A stretch of DNA of 64,000 nucleotides from the NCBI GenBank assembly GCA_013361525.1, contig JABFXY010000013.1, positions 1-64,000 of the forward strand, in the 5' to 3' direction. The notes under the pieces are model-generated. The model was not told the DNA's origin, made no database searches, and saw nothing but the letters and a program-made list of their open reading frames with translations. How positions within the stretch are numbered: the first letter of the stretch is position 1; each line of letters starts with the position of its first letter. This document shows positions 1 to 8,869 of this stretch, in pieces. The position numbers were made by a program, and so were the translations under genes. Source of the DNA: Polyangiaceae bacterium (GTDB lineage: Bacteria > Myxococcota_A > Polyangia > Polyangiales > Polyangiaceae).

Positions 1-25
1 CCCGTAGACAGGTGGGGGGGCCCCG

Positions 26-87
26 CAGCGCGAAGCGCTGTGGAGGGGGAGGGTCGCAGACCCTCCCAAAAGAAACGCTCTGCGGGG
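26..87. other. Cluster of nested and adjacent hairpins
   Basis: Two perfect hairpins lie side by side. One is a 6-bp stem at 26-31/35-40 with a 3-nt loop. The other is a 9-bp stem at 47-55/59-67 with a 3-nt loop, followed by an A-rich run. In addition, CCCCGCAG at 21-28 is complementary to CTGCGGGG at 80-87 and could close an outer stem around both, although it competes with the first hairpin for three bases. No gene is visible in the first 520 bases, so this could be a terminator for a gene outside the window, a repetitive element or a structured transcript. The sequence does not distinguish these. Confidence 0.45.
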
Positions 88-138
88 ACATCGAAGTAAC
101 GCTCCGGCCAGGCCCGTCAGGCAGGCGGCAGCGCGATC

Positions 139-301
139 ACGATGCGCGAGCGAAGCGAGGCGCGAGGAGTCCTCCGCGCCTTCACGATGCGCGAGCGAAG
201 CGAGGCGCGAGGAGTCCTCCGCGCCTTCACGATGCGCGAGCGAAGCGAGGCGCGAGGAGTCCTCCGCGCCTTCACGATGCGCGAGCGAAGCGAGGCGCGA
301 G
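139..301. repeat. 45-bp tandem repeat, 3.6 copies
   Basis: Exact head-to-tail copies begin at 139, 184 and 229, and a partial fourth copy runs from 274 to about 301. The unit is 45 bp, a multiple of three, so it is open in several frames on both strands and creates short spurious reading frames with 15-residue repeats. Each unit holds a GC-rich imperfect palindrome (GGCGCG ... CGCGCC around AGGAGTCCT) that could fold as a hairpin. The array lies about 220 bp beyond the stop codon of bamA. The copies are contiguous, without spacers, so this is not a CRISPR array. I see no coding function. The remaining sequence from 302 to 521 shows nothing I recognise. Confidence 0.9.
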
Positions 302-521
302 GCGGTTCGCGATCGCGTGAAACGAAACGTTGCACTCGCGGGCGGATGGCCCCAGCCATCGGGAGCCGAACGCAACCGATCGGTTCGTTGGCCTGCGCAC
401 GGTCGTGCACGCGCAAGCGCCAAGCCCCAAGTGAGCATCCCAAATGCGGCTCTGAACCCGTGGCAGCAGCCCCGATGGCAAGGCGCGCCCTGCAAGGCGC
501 GCAGTAGGTTCGGAGCCGCGT

Positions 522-3293
522 TTAGAAGAAATTCCCGATCGTGAACTCGAACACGTTCGACTCTTCGTACGACAGCGGCGAGAACGGGAAGCCCCACTCG
601 AAGCGCAGCGGGCCGAGCGGCGAGAGCCAACGCAAACCGAAGCCCCAGGACGTGCGGACCTGCAGCAGGCTCTCCGGCGAGAAACACGGATCGGTGACGG
701 CGTCGGGTGAAGCCGGCGCGGCGTCGCAATACAAATCCTCGGTGTTCCACGCGTTGCCGAGGTCGGTGAAGACGACGCCGCGGAGCTGCACGGCCTCGAC
801 GATCGGGAACTCGACCTCGACGTTTTGGTAGAACTTGAGGTTACCGCCGATGTTCGCGCCGTTCGCGATCGGGTCGGCGTTCTCGTCGAGGGCCTCTCGC
901 AGCGGCAGGCGCGGGCCGACGGTGCGCAGGCGGAAGCCGCGCAGGTCGAAGATGCCGCCGAGGAAGAAGCGCGCGTAGATGGGCACGCCGGTCGCGTCCG
1001 GGCTGGTGACGGCGCCGAACTCGTTGTTGTACCGGAAGATGATCGTGTCGGTGATCGGGTAGTACGCGCGGAAGTTTCCGAGGTAGCGGATGAACTGGTT
1101 CTCGCTTCCGAGGAAGTTCGCGGCAAGCTCGGCCGACAGGTTCAAGTACACGCCGGACGTCGGGAAGAGCTGGTTGTTGCGCGTGTCGAGCGTGATGCTC
1201 GGCCGGATGCTCGACGTGAGCCCGTCGTTGAAGAGGTTCGCGAGCGGCAGCTTGCGGAAGACGCTGACCGAGCTCGCCGTGCCGAAGAACGTCGACGTCG
1301 TCGAGGTCGAGATCTCGTCGTTCTGAATCGTGTACGTGAGCGCAGCGCGAAGCTCCGGCTGGATGATCGGGTAACCGATCGTCAGCGAGCCACCGAGCGA
1401 GTTCTGCGAGAACTGATCGTACAGGTTCAGCCGATCGTAGAGGCTGATCGCGCCGGAGAACTCCGAGTCGAACAGGTACGGCTCGATGAAGCGGAAGTCG
1501 ATCAGCTGGCGGAGGCCGGAGATCTGAGCCTGCAGCGAGAACGACTGGCCGTTGCCGAAGAGGTTCGCCTGCTGGATCTGCGCGGTCGCGATGAAGCTCT
1601 CGATGCTGGAGAAGCCGGCGCCGATCTGGAACGTGCCCGTGGGCTTCTCGACGATCTCGACGTTGACGTTGATGAGCTCGTCGGTCTCGCCCTGCTCGGT
1701 CGACAGATCCACGCGCTCGAAGTAGCCGAGCGCAGTGATGCGCCGTTTGGAGCGCTCGAGCGCCGTCTCGCTGAAGAGCTTGCGCTCCTCGATCTCGAGC
1801 TCGCGGCGGATGATCTTGTCGCGCGTCTTCGTGTTGCCGCGGATCTCGATGCGGCCGAAATAGACCGGCTTGTTGCGCTTGATCGCGATGCGGAGGTCGA
1901 CCTCGTTCGACTCCGGGTCGACGTCGTTGTCGAGCGGAACCTCGACGTTCGCGTAGCCTTCGTCGCGGTAGATGCGCTGAATGGCGCCGATGTCTTTCGC
2001 GATCGCCGCGCGGTTGAAGTAGTCGCCGGGGCGCGCGCGGACCTTCTCTCGAAGCGCACGGCGGCCACCGATGGGCTCCACCTCTTTGCCGTCGGCGTCA
2101 CGCTCGTAGACCGCGACGCTACGCACCTTGAAGCGCGGCCCTTCAGTGATCGGGATCGTGATCTCGATGCCGGTGCGGTCCGGCGTGATCATTACCCGCG
2201 GCGTGGAGACCTGCACCGCGAGGAAGCCGCGGTCGTAATACATCGAGTTGATGACGAGGACGTCGCGCTCGAAGGCGTCCGCGCGGAACGAAGCGCCGGA
2301 GCCGAAGTCGAAGAAGCTCGTCTGGCCCGTCACCATGACCTCGCGCAGCTCGTCGTCTTTGATGCTGTGGTTGCCGACGAACGTGATGCGGCGAATCGTG
2401 ACTTGCTCGTGCTCCTGGACCTTGAACTTCAGGTTGACCTGTTTGTCCTTGAGCGTCTCGATCGTGTACTCGACCTCGGCGAGGAAGAAGCCCTCCTCGG
2501 CGTATTTGTCGCGCAGCTTCTGAACGCCGCGACGAAGCGCGGAGTACGAAAGGACGCTGCCGACCTTCACCTCGACGCTGAGCGCCTCGGTGAGATCGTC
2601 GGAATCGACCGCGCTGTTGCCTTCGAACTCGATCGTCTTGATGGCAGGGCGCTCGCTGACGATCACGCGAATCACCGCGCCGGTGTCCTTGCGCGTGAGC
2701 TCGACCTTGATGTCGTCGAAGTAGAGCGAGCGCCACATTTCCTTCACGTCTTGCGCGAGGGCTTCGGGCGAAAAGACCTGCCCGACGCGCGTGTTGCGAA
2801 GGAGCGCTTCGATGTCTTCGATCGGCAGGCGCGTGTTGCCGGTGATCGTCACCTTGTCGATGACGAGGCCACGCGCGAGCTCCGCTTCGGTGGGCGGGAG
2901 CGGCGGCAACGGCGGAGGCGGGCCACCGGGCGCATTCGGATCGACGGGCTGTCCGCCAGGCTGTCCTGCGGGTTGGCCGGGCTGGCCGGGTTGGCCAGGC
3001 TGACCCGGCTGTCCTCCAGGCTGCCCTGCGGGCTGACCAGGCTGGCCCGCAGGCTGACCAGGCTGCCCTGCGGGCTGACCCGGCTGTCCGCCAGGCTGTC
3101 CCGCGGGCTGCGCGGGCTGGCCTGCCGGCGGCTGTCCAGTCGGCTGACCTGCGGGTTGTCCGAGCACCACCGAGGGGCCCGAGACCCAGCAGAGCACGAA
3201 CGCTGCGAACCCCGCGAACGCGCGTACGACGACACCGAGAGCGCGGCTCCGAGGGCTCTTCGTAAGGGATTTGGGCGGGTTTTGAGCCGGCAT
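522..3293 (-). CDS. bamA: Outer-membrane assembly factor BamA (Omp85 family)
   Basis: BamA inserts beta-barrel proteins into the outer membrane. From the ATG at 3293 the protein has 923 residues; a GTG at 3317 would add eight. A basic N-terminus and hydrophobic signal segment (to about residue 44) come first. A stretch of about 72 residues made of GQP/GQPA units follows (about 45-116), then a proline-rich hinge, POTRA-type repeats recurring about every 80 residues, and a C-terminal barrel. The barrel holds the RGF motif of the Omp85 lid loop in 'GIFDLRGFR' and ends in phenylalanine, as outer-membrane barrels do. Typical BamA is about 800 residues, so the Gly-Gln-Pro linker explains much of the extra length. 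Two cysteines lie in a late extracellular loop. The gene is divergent from parC. Confidence 0.95.
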   Translation of the reverse strand: MPAQNPPKSLTKSPRSRALGVVVRAFAGFAAFVLCWVSGPSVVLGQPAGQPTGQPPAGQPAQPAGQPGGQPGQPAGQPGQPAGQPGQPAGQPGGQPGQPGQPGQPGQPAGQPGGQPVDPNAPGGPPPPLPPLPPTEAELARGLVIDKVTITGNTRLPIEDIEALLRNTRVGQVFSPEALAQDVKEMWRSLYFDDIKVELTRKDTGAVIRVIVSERPAIKTIEFEGNSAVDSDDLTEALSVEVKVGSVLSYSALRRGVQKLRDKYAEEGFFLAEVEYTIETLKDKQVNLKFKVQEHEQVTIRRITFVGNHSIKDDELREVMVTGQTSFFDFGSGASFRADAFERDVLVINSMYYDRGFLAVQVSTPRVMITPDRTGIEITIPITEGPRFKVRSVAVYERDADGKEVEPIGGRRALREKVRARPGDYFNRAAIAKDIGAIQRIYRDEGYANVEVPLDNDVDPESNEVDLRIAIKRNKPVYFGRIEIRGNTKTRDKIIRRELEIEERKLFSETALERSKRRITALGYFERVDLSTEQGETDELINVNVEIVEKPTGTFQIGAGFSSIESFIATAQIQQANLFGNGQSFSLQAQISGLRQLIDFRFIEPYLFDSEFSGAISLYDRLNLYDQFSQNSLGGSLTIGYPIIQPELRAALTYTIQNDEISTSTTSTFFGTASSVSVFRKLPLANLFNDGLTSSIRPSITLDTRNNQLFPTSGVYLNLSAELAANFLGSENQFIRYLGNFRAYYPITDTIIFRYNNEFGAVTSPDATGVPIYARFFLGGIFDLRGFRLRTVGPRLPLREALDENADPIANGANIGGNLKFYQNVEVEFPIVEAVQLRGVVFTDLGNAWNTEDLYCDAAPASPDAVTDPCFSPESLLQVRTSWGFGLRWLSPLGPLRFEWGFPFSPLSYEESNVFEFTIGNFF

Positions 3294-3362
3294 TCTGATG
3301 GGGTGGACGGATGCCACGTGCCCGATGCGGCGGCATCCCTACCTTAGGGCCGCTCCAGTCAC

Positions 3363-3479
3363 AAGGAGGTCGCACGCTTGCTTCGTTCGGCGTCCCCTCG
3401 GACCTCTCGACGCCGTGGCGAAACACGCCGCTCGATGACGACTCCATTCGCGCCGGGATCGCTTGCGACCTCTACCTGA
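3363..3479 (+). CDS. Possible leader ORF before parC (33 codons)
   Basis: A perfect Shine-Dalgarno sequence AAGGAGGT (3363-3370) stands 7 bp before a TTG at 3378. That TTG opens a 33-codon arginine-rich frame ending in TGA at 3477-3479, just before the likely parC start at 3502. The Shine-Dalgarno cannot serve parC directly, because the parC frame is closed by a stop at 3436. The coding evidence is only the ribosome site and the position; no similarity is recognisable. It may be a regulatory leader or chance. Confidence 0.2.
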   Translation, partial: KEVARLLRSASPRTSRRRGETRRSMTTPFAPGSLATST

Positions 3480-3501
3480 ACGCGGGTATACGGTCCCCAT
3501 C

Positions 3502-5865
3502 TTGGCAAAAGCAGCTGCTTCCAAGGGCGGATCGACGCCTCCGCCGCTTTTCTTCGACGACATCTCGCTGTCGAAGGAGGCGGAGCGCCGGTACCTGAAT
3601 TACGCGCTCAGCGTCATCACCGCGCGCGCTCTGCCCGACGCGCGCGACGGCTTGAAGCCGGTGCAGCGCCGCATCCTCTACACGATGCAGCACGAGCTGC
3701 GGCTCGCGCCGGATTCGAAGCCACGCAAGAGCGCGGCGGTCGTCGGCGATGTGATGGGTAAGTACCACCCGCACGGCGACGCTTCGATCTACGACGCGAT
3801 GGTTCGCCTCGCACAGGATTGGGTCCTGCGCGCGCCGCTGGTCGAAGGCCAAGGCAACTTCGGCAGCGTGGACGGCGATGCTCCCGCAGCGATGCGTTAC
3901 ACCGAGGCGAAGCTCCGCCCGCTCGCGGGCGAGCTCCTCGCCGAGCTCGGCCAGCGCACCGTCGATTGGCGGCCCAACTACGACGGCACGCGCAGCGAGC
4001 CGACCGTTCTTCCGGCGCGCTTTCCGAACCTCCTCGTCAACGGCGCGCAAGGCATCGCCGTCGGCATGGCGACGAGCATCCCGCCGCACAACTTGGGCGA
4101 GGTGATCGACGCATCGATCGCGCTCATCGACGACCCGAACCTGTCGACGAAGAAGCTCGTCGGCTTCGTGAAAGGGCCCGATTTTCCGACCGGTGGCCTT
4201 CTCCAAGCGTCGAAGCGCGAGCTCGAGACGATCTACGAGACGGGCTCCGGATCCCTCAAGCTGCGCGGCGAGTGGACGACCGAAGAAGACAGCAAGAAGG
4301 GCACGAACATCATCGTCACCGCCATCCCGTTCGGCGTCGAGCGCGGCGCGATCGTCGAGAAGATCGCGCAGGTCATCCTGTCGAAGAAGCTGCCGACGCT
4401 GGTCGACGTTCGCGACGAGTCGACGGCCGTCATGCGCATCGTGCTCGAGCTGAAGAAGGGCGCCGATCCGCAGCTCGTCATGGCCTACCTCTTCAAGCAG
4501 ACACCGCTCGCGCAGAACGTCCAGGTCAACATGACGTGCCTCGTCCCAGAGGAGGGACAAGAGACGTGCGCGCCGAAGCGACTCGGCTTGCGCGACATGC
4601 TGCGTGCGTTCTTGGATTTCCGCGAGCTCACGCTTCGCCGCCGTCTCGAGTTCGAGCTCGGCGAGGTGCGCTCGCGCATCCACATCCTCGAAGGTTTCGA
4701 GATCGTCTTCGACGCGCTCGACGAGATCATCAAGATCATCCGCGCAAGCGACGGCCGCAAAGACGCACAAGAGAAGCTGATGAAGCGCTTCTCCCTCAGC
4801 GCGGAGCAGACCGACGCGATCCTCGAGCTCAGGTTGTACCGCCTCGCGAAGCTCGAGATCCTCATGGTCCGCAAAGAGCTCGCCGAGAAGCGAGCCGAGG
4901 CGAAGCGCCTCGAGGGCCTTTTGAAGAGCACGCCGAAGCGCTGGAGCGTCATCAAGGACGAGCTCGAGTCGATCCGAAAGACCTACGGCGACAAACGCCG
5001 CACGAAGGTCAGCGGCACGAGCGCCGAGCCCGAGTTCCAGGAGGAGGACTTCATCGTCCAGGAGGACGCGAACGTCATCCTCTCCGCGCAAGGCTGGGTG
5101 AAGCGCCTCCGCGAGGTGAAGGATCTCTCGACGACGCGCCTGCGCGACGGCGACACGGTGCTCGCCGTCGCCGCAGGGTCGACACGTTCGGCCGTCGCGT
5201 TCTTCTCGAATCACGGCAGCTGCTACGTCTGCCGCGTCACCGACGTGCCGGCTTCGACCGGCTACGGCGACCCCGTGCAGAAGCTGTTCAAGCTCGGCGA
5301 CGGTGAGCGGATGATCGCGATGCTCGGCTTCGATCCGCGTGTCCTCGACGTACCCGAGGCTGGCGACGCTGCTTCCGCGGAGCCGGAGCCTCCGTTCGCG
5401 GTCGCGGTCACGCGCCAAGGCTTGGGCCTGCGCTTCTCGCTGCGCCCGCATCGCGATCCTTCGACGCGCTCGGGCCGCAAGTTCGCGCGCCTCAACGAGG
5501 GCGACGAGGTCGTCATGGTGAGCCTCGTGGGCTCCGCCAAGGACGTGGTCGTGTGCATCGCGACCGACGGCCACGCGATCGGCGTGAAGGCCGACGACCT
5601 CGCGCTTCTCTCCGGCGCCGGCAAGGGCACGATGGTGATCAAGCTCGACGAAGGCGAGCGACTCGCCGGCGCGTCCCTCGTCGCGGGAGGCAAGGGCAAG
5701 GTCGACTTCGTCACCGAGAAGGGCAAAGAGATGACGATCGAAGCATCGAACGTCGTCGGCACACGCGGCGGTAAGGGCGACGTGTTGATGAAGCGCGACC
5801 GCCCGGTGCGCCTGCTTCTGGCGCCGCCGGAGATCCCCACGCTGAAGATCGAGGAGGAGGGCTGA
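3502..5865 (+). CDS. parC: Type IIA topoisomerase subunit A (ParC/GyrA-like)
   Basis: This is the DNA breakage-reunion subunit of a type IIA topoisomerase. The TTG at 3502 gives 787 residues beginning '[10 protein letters not shown]'; a TTG at 3463 would add 13. The active-site tyrosine is Tyr133 in '[10 protein letters not shown]', and the winged-helix region contains '[13 protein letters not shown]'. The position equivalent to E. coli GyrA Ser83 is Ala94, while the acidic partner is kept as Asp98. After the coiled-coil tower comes a C-terminal beta-pinwheel. I see no canonical GyrA box (QRRGGRG) in the first blade, only 'GTRGGKGD' near the end, which favours ParC over GyrA. The gene is 3 bp upstream of its partner subunit and certainly co-transcribed with it. 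Whether the holoenzyme is topoisomerase IV or a gyrase is inferred. Confidence 0.88.
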   Translation: MAKAAASKGGSTPPPLFFDDISLSKEAERRYLNYALSVITARALPDARDGLKPVQRRILYTMQHELRLAPDSKPRKSAAVVGDVMGKYHPHGDASIYDAMVRLAQDWVLRAPLVEGQGNFGSVDGDAPAAMRYTEAKLRPLAGELLAELGQRTVDWRPNYDGTRSEPTVLPARFPNLLVNGAQGIAVGMATSIPPHNLGEVIDASIALIDDPNLSTKKLVGFVKGPDFPTGGLLQASKRELETIYETGSGSLKLRGEWTTEEDSKKGTNIIVTAIPFGVERGAIVEKIAQVILSKKLPTLVDVRDESTAVMRIVLELKKGADPQLVMAYLFKQTPLAQNVQVNMTCLVPEEGQETCAPKRLGLRDMLRAFLDFRELTLRRRLEFELGEVRSRIHILEGFEIVFDALDEIIKIIRASDGRKDAQEKLMKRFSLSAEQTDAILELRLYRLAKLEILMVRKELAEKRAEAKRLEGLLKSTPKRWSVIKDELESIRKTYGDKRRTKVSGTSAEPEFQEEDFIVQEDANVILSAQGWVKRLREVKDLSTTRLRDGDTVLAVAAGSTRSAVAFFSNHGSCYVCRVTDVPASTGYGDPVQKLFKLGDGERMIAMLGFDPRVLDVPEAGDAASAEPEPPFAVAVTRQGLGLRFSLRPHRDPSTRSGRKFARLNEGDEVVMVSLVGSAKDVVVCIATDGHAIGVKADDLALLSGAGKGTMVIKLDEGERLAGASLVAGGKGKVDFVTEKGKEMTIEASNVVGTRGGKGDVLMKRDRPVRLLLAPPEIPTLKIEEEG

Positions 5866-5868
5866 GCC

Positions 5869-7818
5869 ATGCCGTCGATCCCCCCGCCGAGCGCGCGCAG
5901 CGCAAAGTCGTCGTCGCAATACGGTGAAGCGGACATCGAGATCCTGGAAGGTCTCGAGCCGGTCCGGCAACGGCCCGCCATGTACATCGGCGGCACCGAC
6001 GCGCGCGGCTATCACCACCTCCTCTGGGAGATCCTCGACAACTCCATCGACGAGGCGATGAACGGACACGCGTCGCGCATCGACGTGATCCTCGAGGCGG
6101 ATCACAAGGGCGCGAGCGTGAAGGACGACGGCCGCGGCATCCCCGTCGGCATCCACCCGAAATACAAGAAGCCGGCGCTCGAGCTCATCCTCTGCACGCT
6201 GCACTCGGGCGGAAAGTTCAGTCAGAAGAACTACGCCGTGTCGGGCGGCCTTCACGGCGTCGGCTCGAGCGTCGTCAACGCGCTCTCCGACGTGCTCGAG
6301 GTCACGGTCCACCGCGACGGGTTCGAGTGGTCACAGTCGTTTTCGCGCGGCATTCCGACGTCGAAGCTCAAGAAGGGCGGCGCGACGCGCAAGCACGGCA
6401 CCCTGACGCACTTTCGCCCGGATCCGACCATCTTCGGCTCGAAGCTCGGCTTCGACGCGGACATGGTCGTCGATCGATTGGAAGCGAAAGCCTACCTGCA
6501 CGGCGGGCTGGTTCTTCACTTCACCGACAAGAAGTCCGGCGTCACGAAGGAGCTTCATCACCCGAACGGCATCGCGGACTACCTTCCGAAGCTCGTCGCC
6601 CAGCGCGGCAAGCCGCAGACCCACCGGGGCCAGTTCGTTCACTTCGAGGAGCGCGAGGGCGAGCTCCGCGTCGAGGTCGCGCTCGCCTGGACGGAGTCGA
6701 CGGAGACCGTCACCCGCAGCTACGCGAACGGCATCCCGACCACGAACGGCGGCACCCACGAAAACGGCCTCAACAGCGCCGTCGTCAAAGCGGTCCGCGC
6801 CTTCATCGAGGCGAAGAAGGTTCAAGTCAAAGGCGTGACGCTCACCGCGGAGGACATCCGCGAAGGTCTCGTCGCCCTCGTCAGCGTGTTCGTCACGAAC
6901 CCCCAGTTCCAGGGTCAGACCAAGGACCGCCTCAACAACCCCGAGGTCGCAGGCGGCGTCGAGGGAATCGTGCGCCCTGCGCTCGAGCAGTGGCTGCTCG
7001 AAAATGGCTCGATCGGCGAAGCGATCGTGATGCGGGCGATCCTCGCGGCGCGCGCGCGCGAGGCGCGCCGCGAAGCGACGCAGCAGGTCCTGCGCAAGAC
7101 GGCGGTCAGCCACAGGCTGAACCTTCCCGGCAAGCTCGCCGACTGTGCCTCGACCGACCCAGGGGAGAGCGAGCTGTTCCTCGTCGAGGGCGACAGCGCA
7201 GGTGGCTCCGCGAAGCAGGGCCGCGACCGGCGCACGCAGGCCATCTTGCCGCTTCGTGGCAAGGTCTTGAACGCCGAGCAGGCCACGGTCGCGAAGGTCC
7301 GCGAGAACCGCGAGCTCCAAGACATCGTGAGCGCGCTGGGCTGCGGGATCGGCAACGACTTCGACGCGGGCAAGCTGCGCTACGGCCGCGTCTTCCTGTT
7401 GATGGATGCCGACAGCGACGGGCAACACATCTCGACGCTGCTCCTCACGTTCTTCTATCGCCACCTGCGCGGGCTCATCGAGGGCGGCCACGTCTACATC
7501 GCCCTGCCCCCGCTCTACCGCATCGACGCCGCGAAGGAGACGTATTGGGCCCTCGACGAGCGCGAGCGCGAGCGCGTCCTCGCGAAGCTCCCGAAGAACG
7601 TGAAGGCGGAGATCTCGCGCTTCAAAGGTCTCGGTGAGATGCCCGCCGAGGACCTCAAGGCGACGACGCTCGATCCCAAACGCCGCCGCGCGCTGCGCGT
7701 GACGATCGAGAACGCGCTCGAGACCGAGCGCGTGATGAGCGAGCTCATGGGGAAAGACGCCCAAGCTCGCTTCCGATTCATCATGGAGCGCGCGCCGGAA
7801 GCAGAGCTCGACGTTTAG
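5869..7818 (+). CDS. parE: Type IIA topoisomerase subunit B (ParE/GyrB-like)
   Basis: This is the ATPase subunit partnering the upstream ParC-like protein. The 649 residues follow the usual order. The GHKL ATPase domain holds the catalytic-Glu motif '[10 protein letters not shown]', the ATP motifs '[11 protein letters not shown]' and '[15 protein letters not shown]', and a transducer domain follows. The TOPRIM domain has '[18 protein letters not shown]', 'LPLRGKVLN' and the metal-binding '[10 protein letters not shown]'. The length matches short ParE/GyrB proteins that lack the long proteobacterial GyrB insertion. The ATG lies 3 bp after the parC stop. A perfect hairpin with flanking A/T runs follows the stop codon and probably ends the operon. 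Confidence 0.9.
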   Translation: MPSIPPPSARSAKSSSQYGEADIEILEGLEPVRQRPAMYIGGTDARGYHHLLWEILDNSIDEAMNGHASRIDVILEADHKGASVKDDGRGIPVGIHPKYKKPALELILCTLHSGGKFSQKNYAVSGGLHGVGSSVVNALSDVLEVTVHRDGFEWSQSFSRGIPTSKLKKGGATRKHGTLTHFRPDPTIFGSKLGFDADMVVDRLEAKAYLHGGLVLHFTDKKSGVTKELHHPNGIADYLPKLVAQRGKPQTHRGQFVHFEEREGELRVEVALAWTESTETVTRSYANGIPTTNGGTHENGLNSAVVKAVRAFIEAKKVQVKGVTLTAEDIREGLVALVSVFVTNPQFQGQTKDRLNNPEVAGGVEGIVRPALEQWLLENGSIGEAIVMRAILAARAREARREATQQVLRKTAVSHRLNLPGKLADCASTDPGESELFLVEGDSAGGSAKQGRDRRTQAILPLRGKVLNAEQATVAKVRENRELQDIVSALGCGIGNDFDAGKLRYGRVFLLMDADSDGQHISTLLLTFFYRHLRGLIEGGHVYIALPPLYRIDAAKETYWALDERERERVLAKLPKNVKAEISRFKGLGEMPAEDLKATTLDPKRRRALRVTIENALETERVMSELMGKDAQARFRFIMERAPEAELDV

Positions 7819-7829
7819 CTGGCGCGGCC

Positions 7830-7850
7830 TTTTCGTCGCCTCGACGAAAA
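7830..7850. terminator. Hairpin after parE
   Basis: TTTTCGTCG (7830-7838) and CGACGAAAA (7842-7850) form a perfect 9-bp stem with a 3-nt loop, 12 bp after the parE stop. The A/T ends of the stem give a U-run on either strand, so it could work in both directions. Confidence 0.6.
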
Positions 7851-8217
7851 TCGCCCAGCCACCTGCGCGTGAGGAAGATGGAGCAGTGGCCTTGTACGAG
7901 GTCTGTTCCCGCTCCCTTCCTCAACGTTTCGTGGCTTCGTTTTTTTTCGCGCGTCGTCTCTTTTTGGAACCGCGAAGACGCGGGCGGCGTCTTCCATCCG
8001 GTGACGAAATGTCAACGAGAGGCGCACTGAGAATCCTGCTTCTCAGTGACATGCCGGTCACTCCTCGTGAACGGAGATTCACAGGGGGATTCGGATCTTC
8101 GTGCAAATCCGGGCGATCTTGGTCCGCCGGCGTAGGGTTGAGCTGGGCCCGTACGTTGCAAACGTGGAGAACCGAGACGCGCGGGGGTGGCCCTGCGCGA
8201 GACGAGGAGAACCTACC
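7851..8217 (+). other. Intergenic region and leader of the AraC-type gene
   Basis: There is no convincing gene in these 367 bases. A perfect 9-bp stem (CACTGAGAA at 8025-8033, TTCTCAGTG at 8040-8048, 6-nt loop) lies about 170 bp upstream of the AraC-type gene and could be an operator or an mRNA hairpin. A GAGGAGA ribosome site (about 8203-8209) supports the GTG start at 8218. A 50-codon frame at 7878-8030 without a ribosome site is not supported. Confidence 0.4.
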
Positions 8218-8685
8218 GTGTCGAGCCCGCTTTTCTTGCAGCAACGTTCCGAGGTGCCCCCCGCTCCCCAGAGCCAGCCCCAGATCATCGACCGACCGTC
8301 CTCATCCTTCGTCGTGCATGCAGGCGAAGGCGACACCGCCGAGAAGCCCACCGTCCTGCCTGCCACCATGCAGCGATTGCTCGTCGCCCGCTCGCGAATC
8401 TACGAGGCCGCGCGCGCAGGCAATCGCATCCGAACCTACGAGGTCGCGCTCGACCTCGACATGAGCGAGTTCCACTTCGCTCGTCAGTTCCGTCTCGCCT
8501 TCGATCGCTCGCCGCACGTCTACTACGACGAGATCAGGGCCGAGACCGCGCGTGCGATGTTGCTCGACGGCATGGCCGAGGGCACCGTCGCTCGCAAGAT
8601 CGGCTTCCGCCGCCCCGCCGAGCTTCGTGCGCTGCTCGGCAAACGCCCCGCGGGCACGCTGCCGCCGGAGCTCGCGCGCGCCTGA
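8218..8685 (+). CDS. Small AraC-type helix-turn-helix protein
   Basis: This is a 155-residue putative DNA-binding protein. The GTG at 8218, with a GAGGAGA ribosome site, is preferred over longer in-frame starts. Residues 1 to about 60 are Pro/Gln/Ser-rich and probably disordered. The C-terminal half resembles the two helix-turn-helix units of the AraC family, with the phrase 'EFHFARQFRLAFDRSP' followed by 'YYDEIRAETARAMLL' and 'VARKIGFRRPAELRALL'. AraC proteins normally have a ligand-binding domain and end in 'GFSSQSHFSRVFKK'; here both the sensory domain and that final segment are replaced. A free-standing DNA-binding unit is inferred. It is convergent with plsC and its target is unknown. 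Confidence 0.75.
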   Translation: MSSPLFLQQRSEVPPAPQSQPQIIDRPSSSFVVHAGEGDTAEKPTVLPATMQRLLVARSRIYEAARAGNRIRTYEVALDLDMSEFHFARQFRLAFDRSPHVYYDEIRAETARAMLLDGMAEGTVARKIGFRRPAELRALLGKRPAGTLPPELARA

Positions 8686-8869
8686 AGGGGCTCCACCTTC
8701 TCGCGTTCGCCGTCGGCGAACCGAGCCTCGTGCGAGTCTCTGCACGAGAGCGACGCGCTCGGGATCATGCAAAGCGGGCTGATCCCGAGCACGCTGCGCA
8801 CGCCGTCGACGAACGACGCGTGCGCGTGTGATGACCGCTGAGCGACGAGCGAGGAAACGAAGGAGCGGC

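Noticed and set aside
139..301. CRISPR array
   Set aside because: The 45-bp units are contiguous with no spacers, and no cas gene is present.
825..3347. 840-codon open frame opposite bamA
   Set aside because: It lies entirely antisense to a clear BamA gene, is Arg/Asp/Val-rich with no domain, and is a codon-bias shadow typical of high-GC DNA.
3472..6312. 946-codon open frame opposite parC/parE
   Set aside because: Antisense to two conserved topoisomerase genes; composition is that of a shadow frame.
7878..8030. 50-codon frame after parE
   Set aside because: No ribosome site, and a terminator hairpin lies just upstream; no coding signal.
7886..8464. 192-codon frame with GTG start and a nearby GAGGAAG sequence
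   Set aside because: It overlaps the AraC-type gene in another frame, is Arg/Ser-rich and shows no motif.
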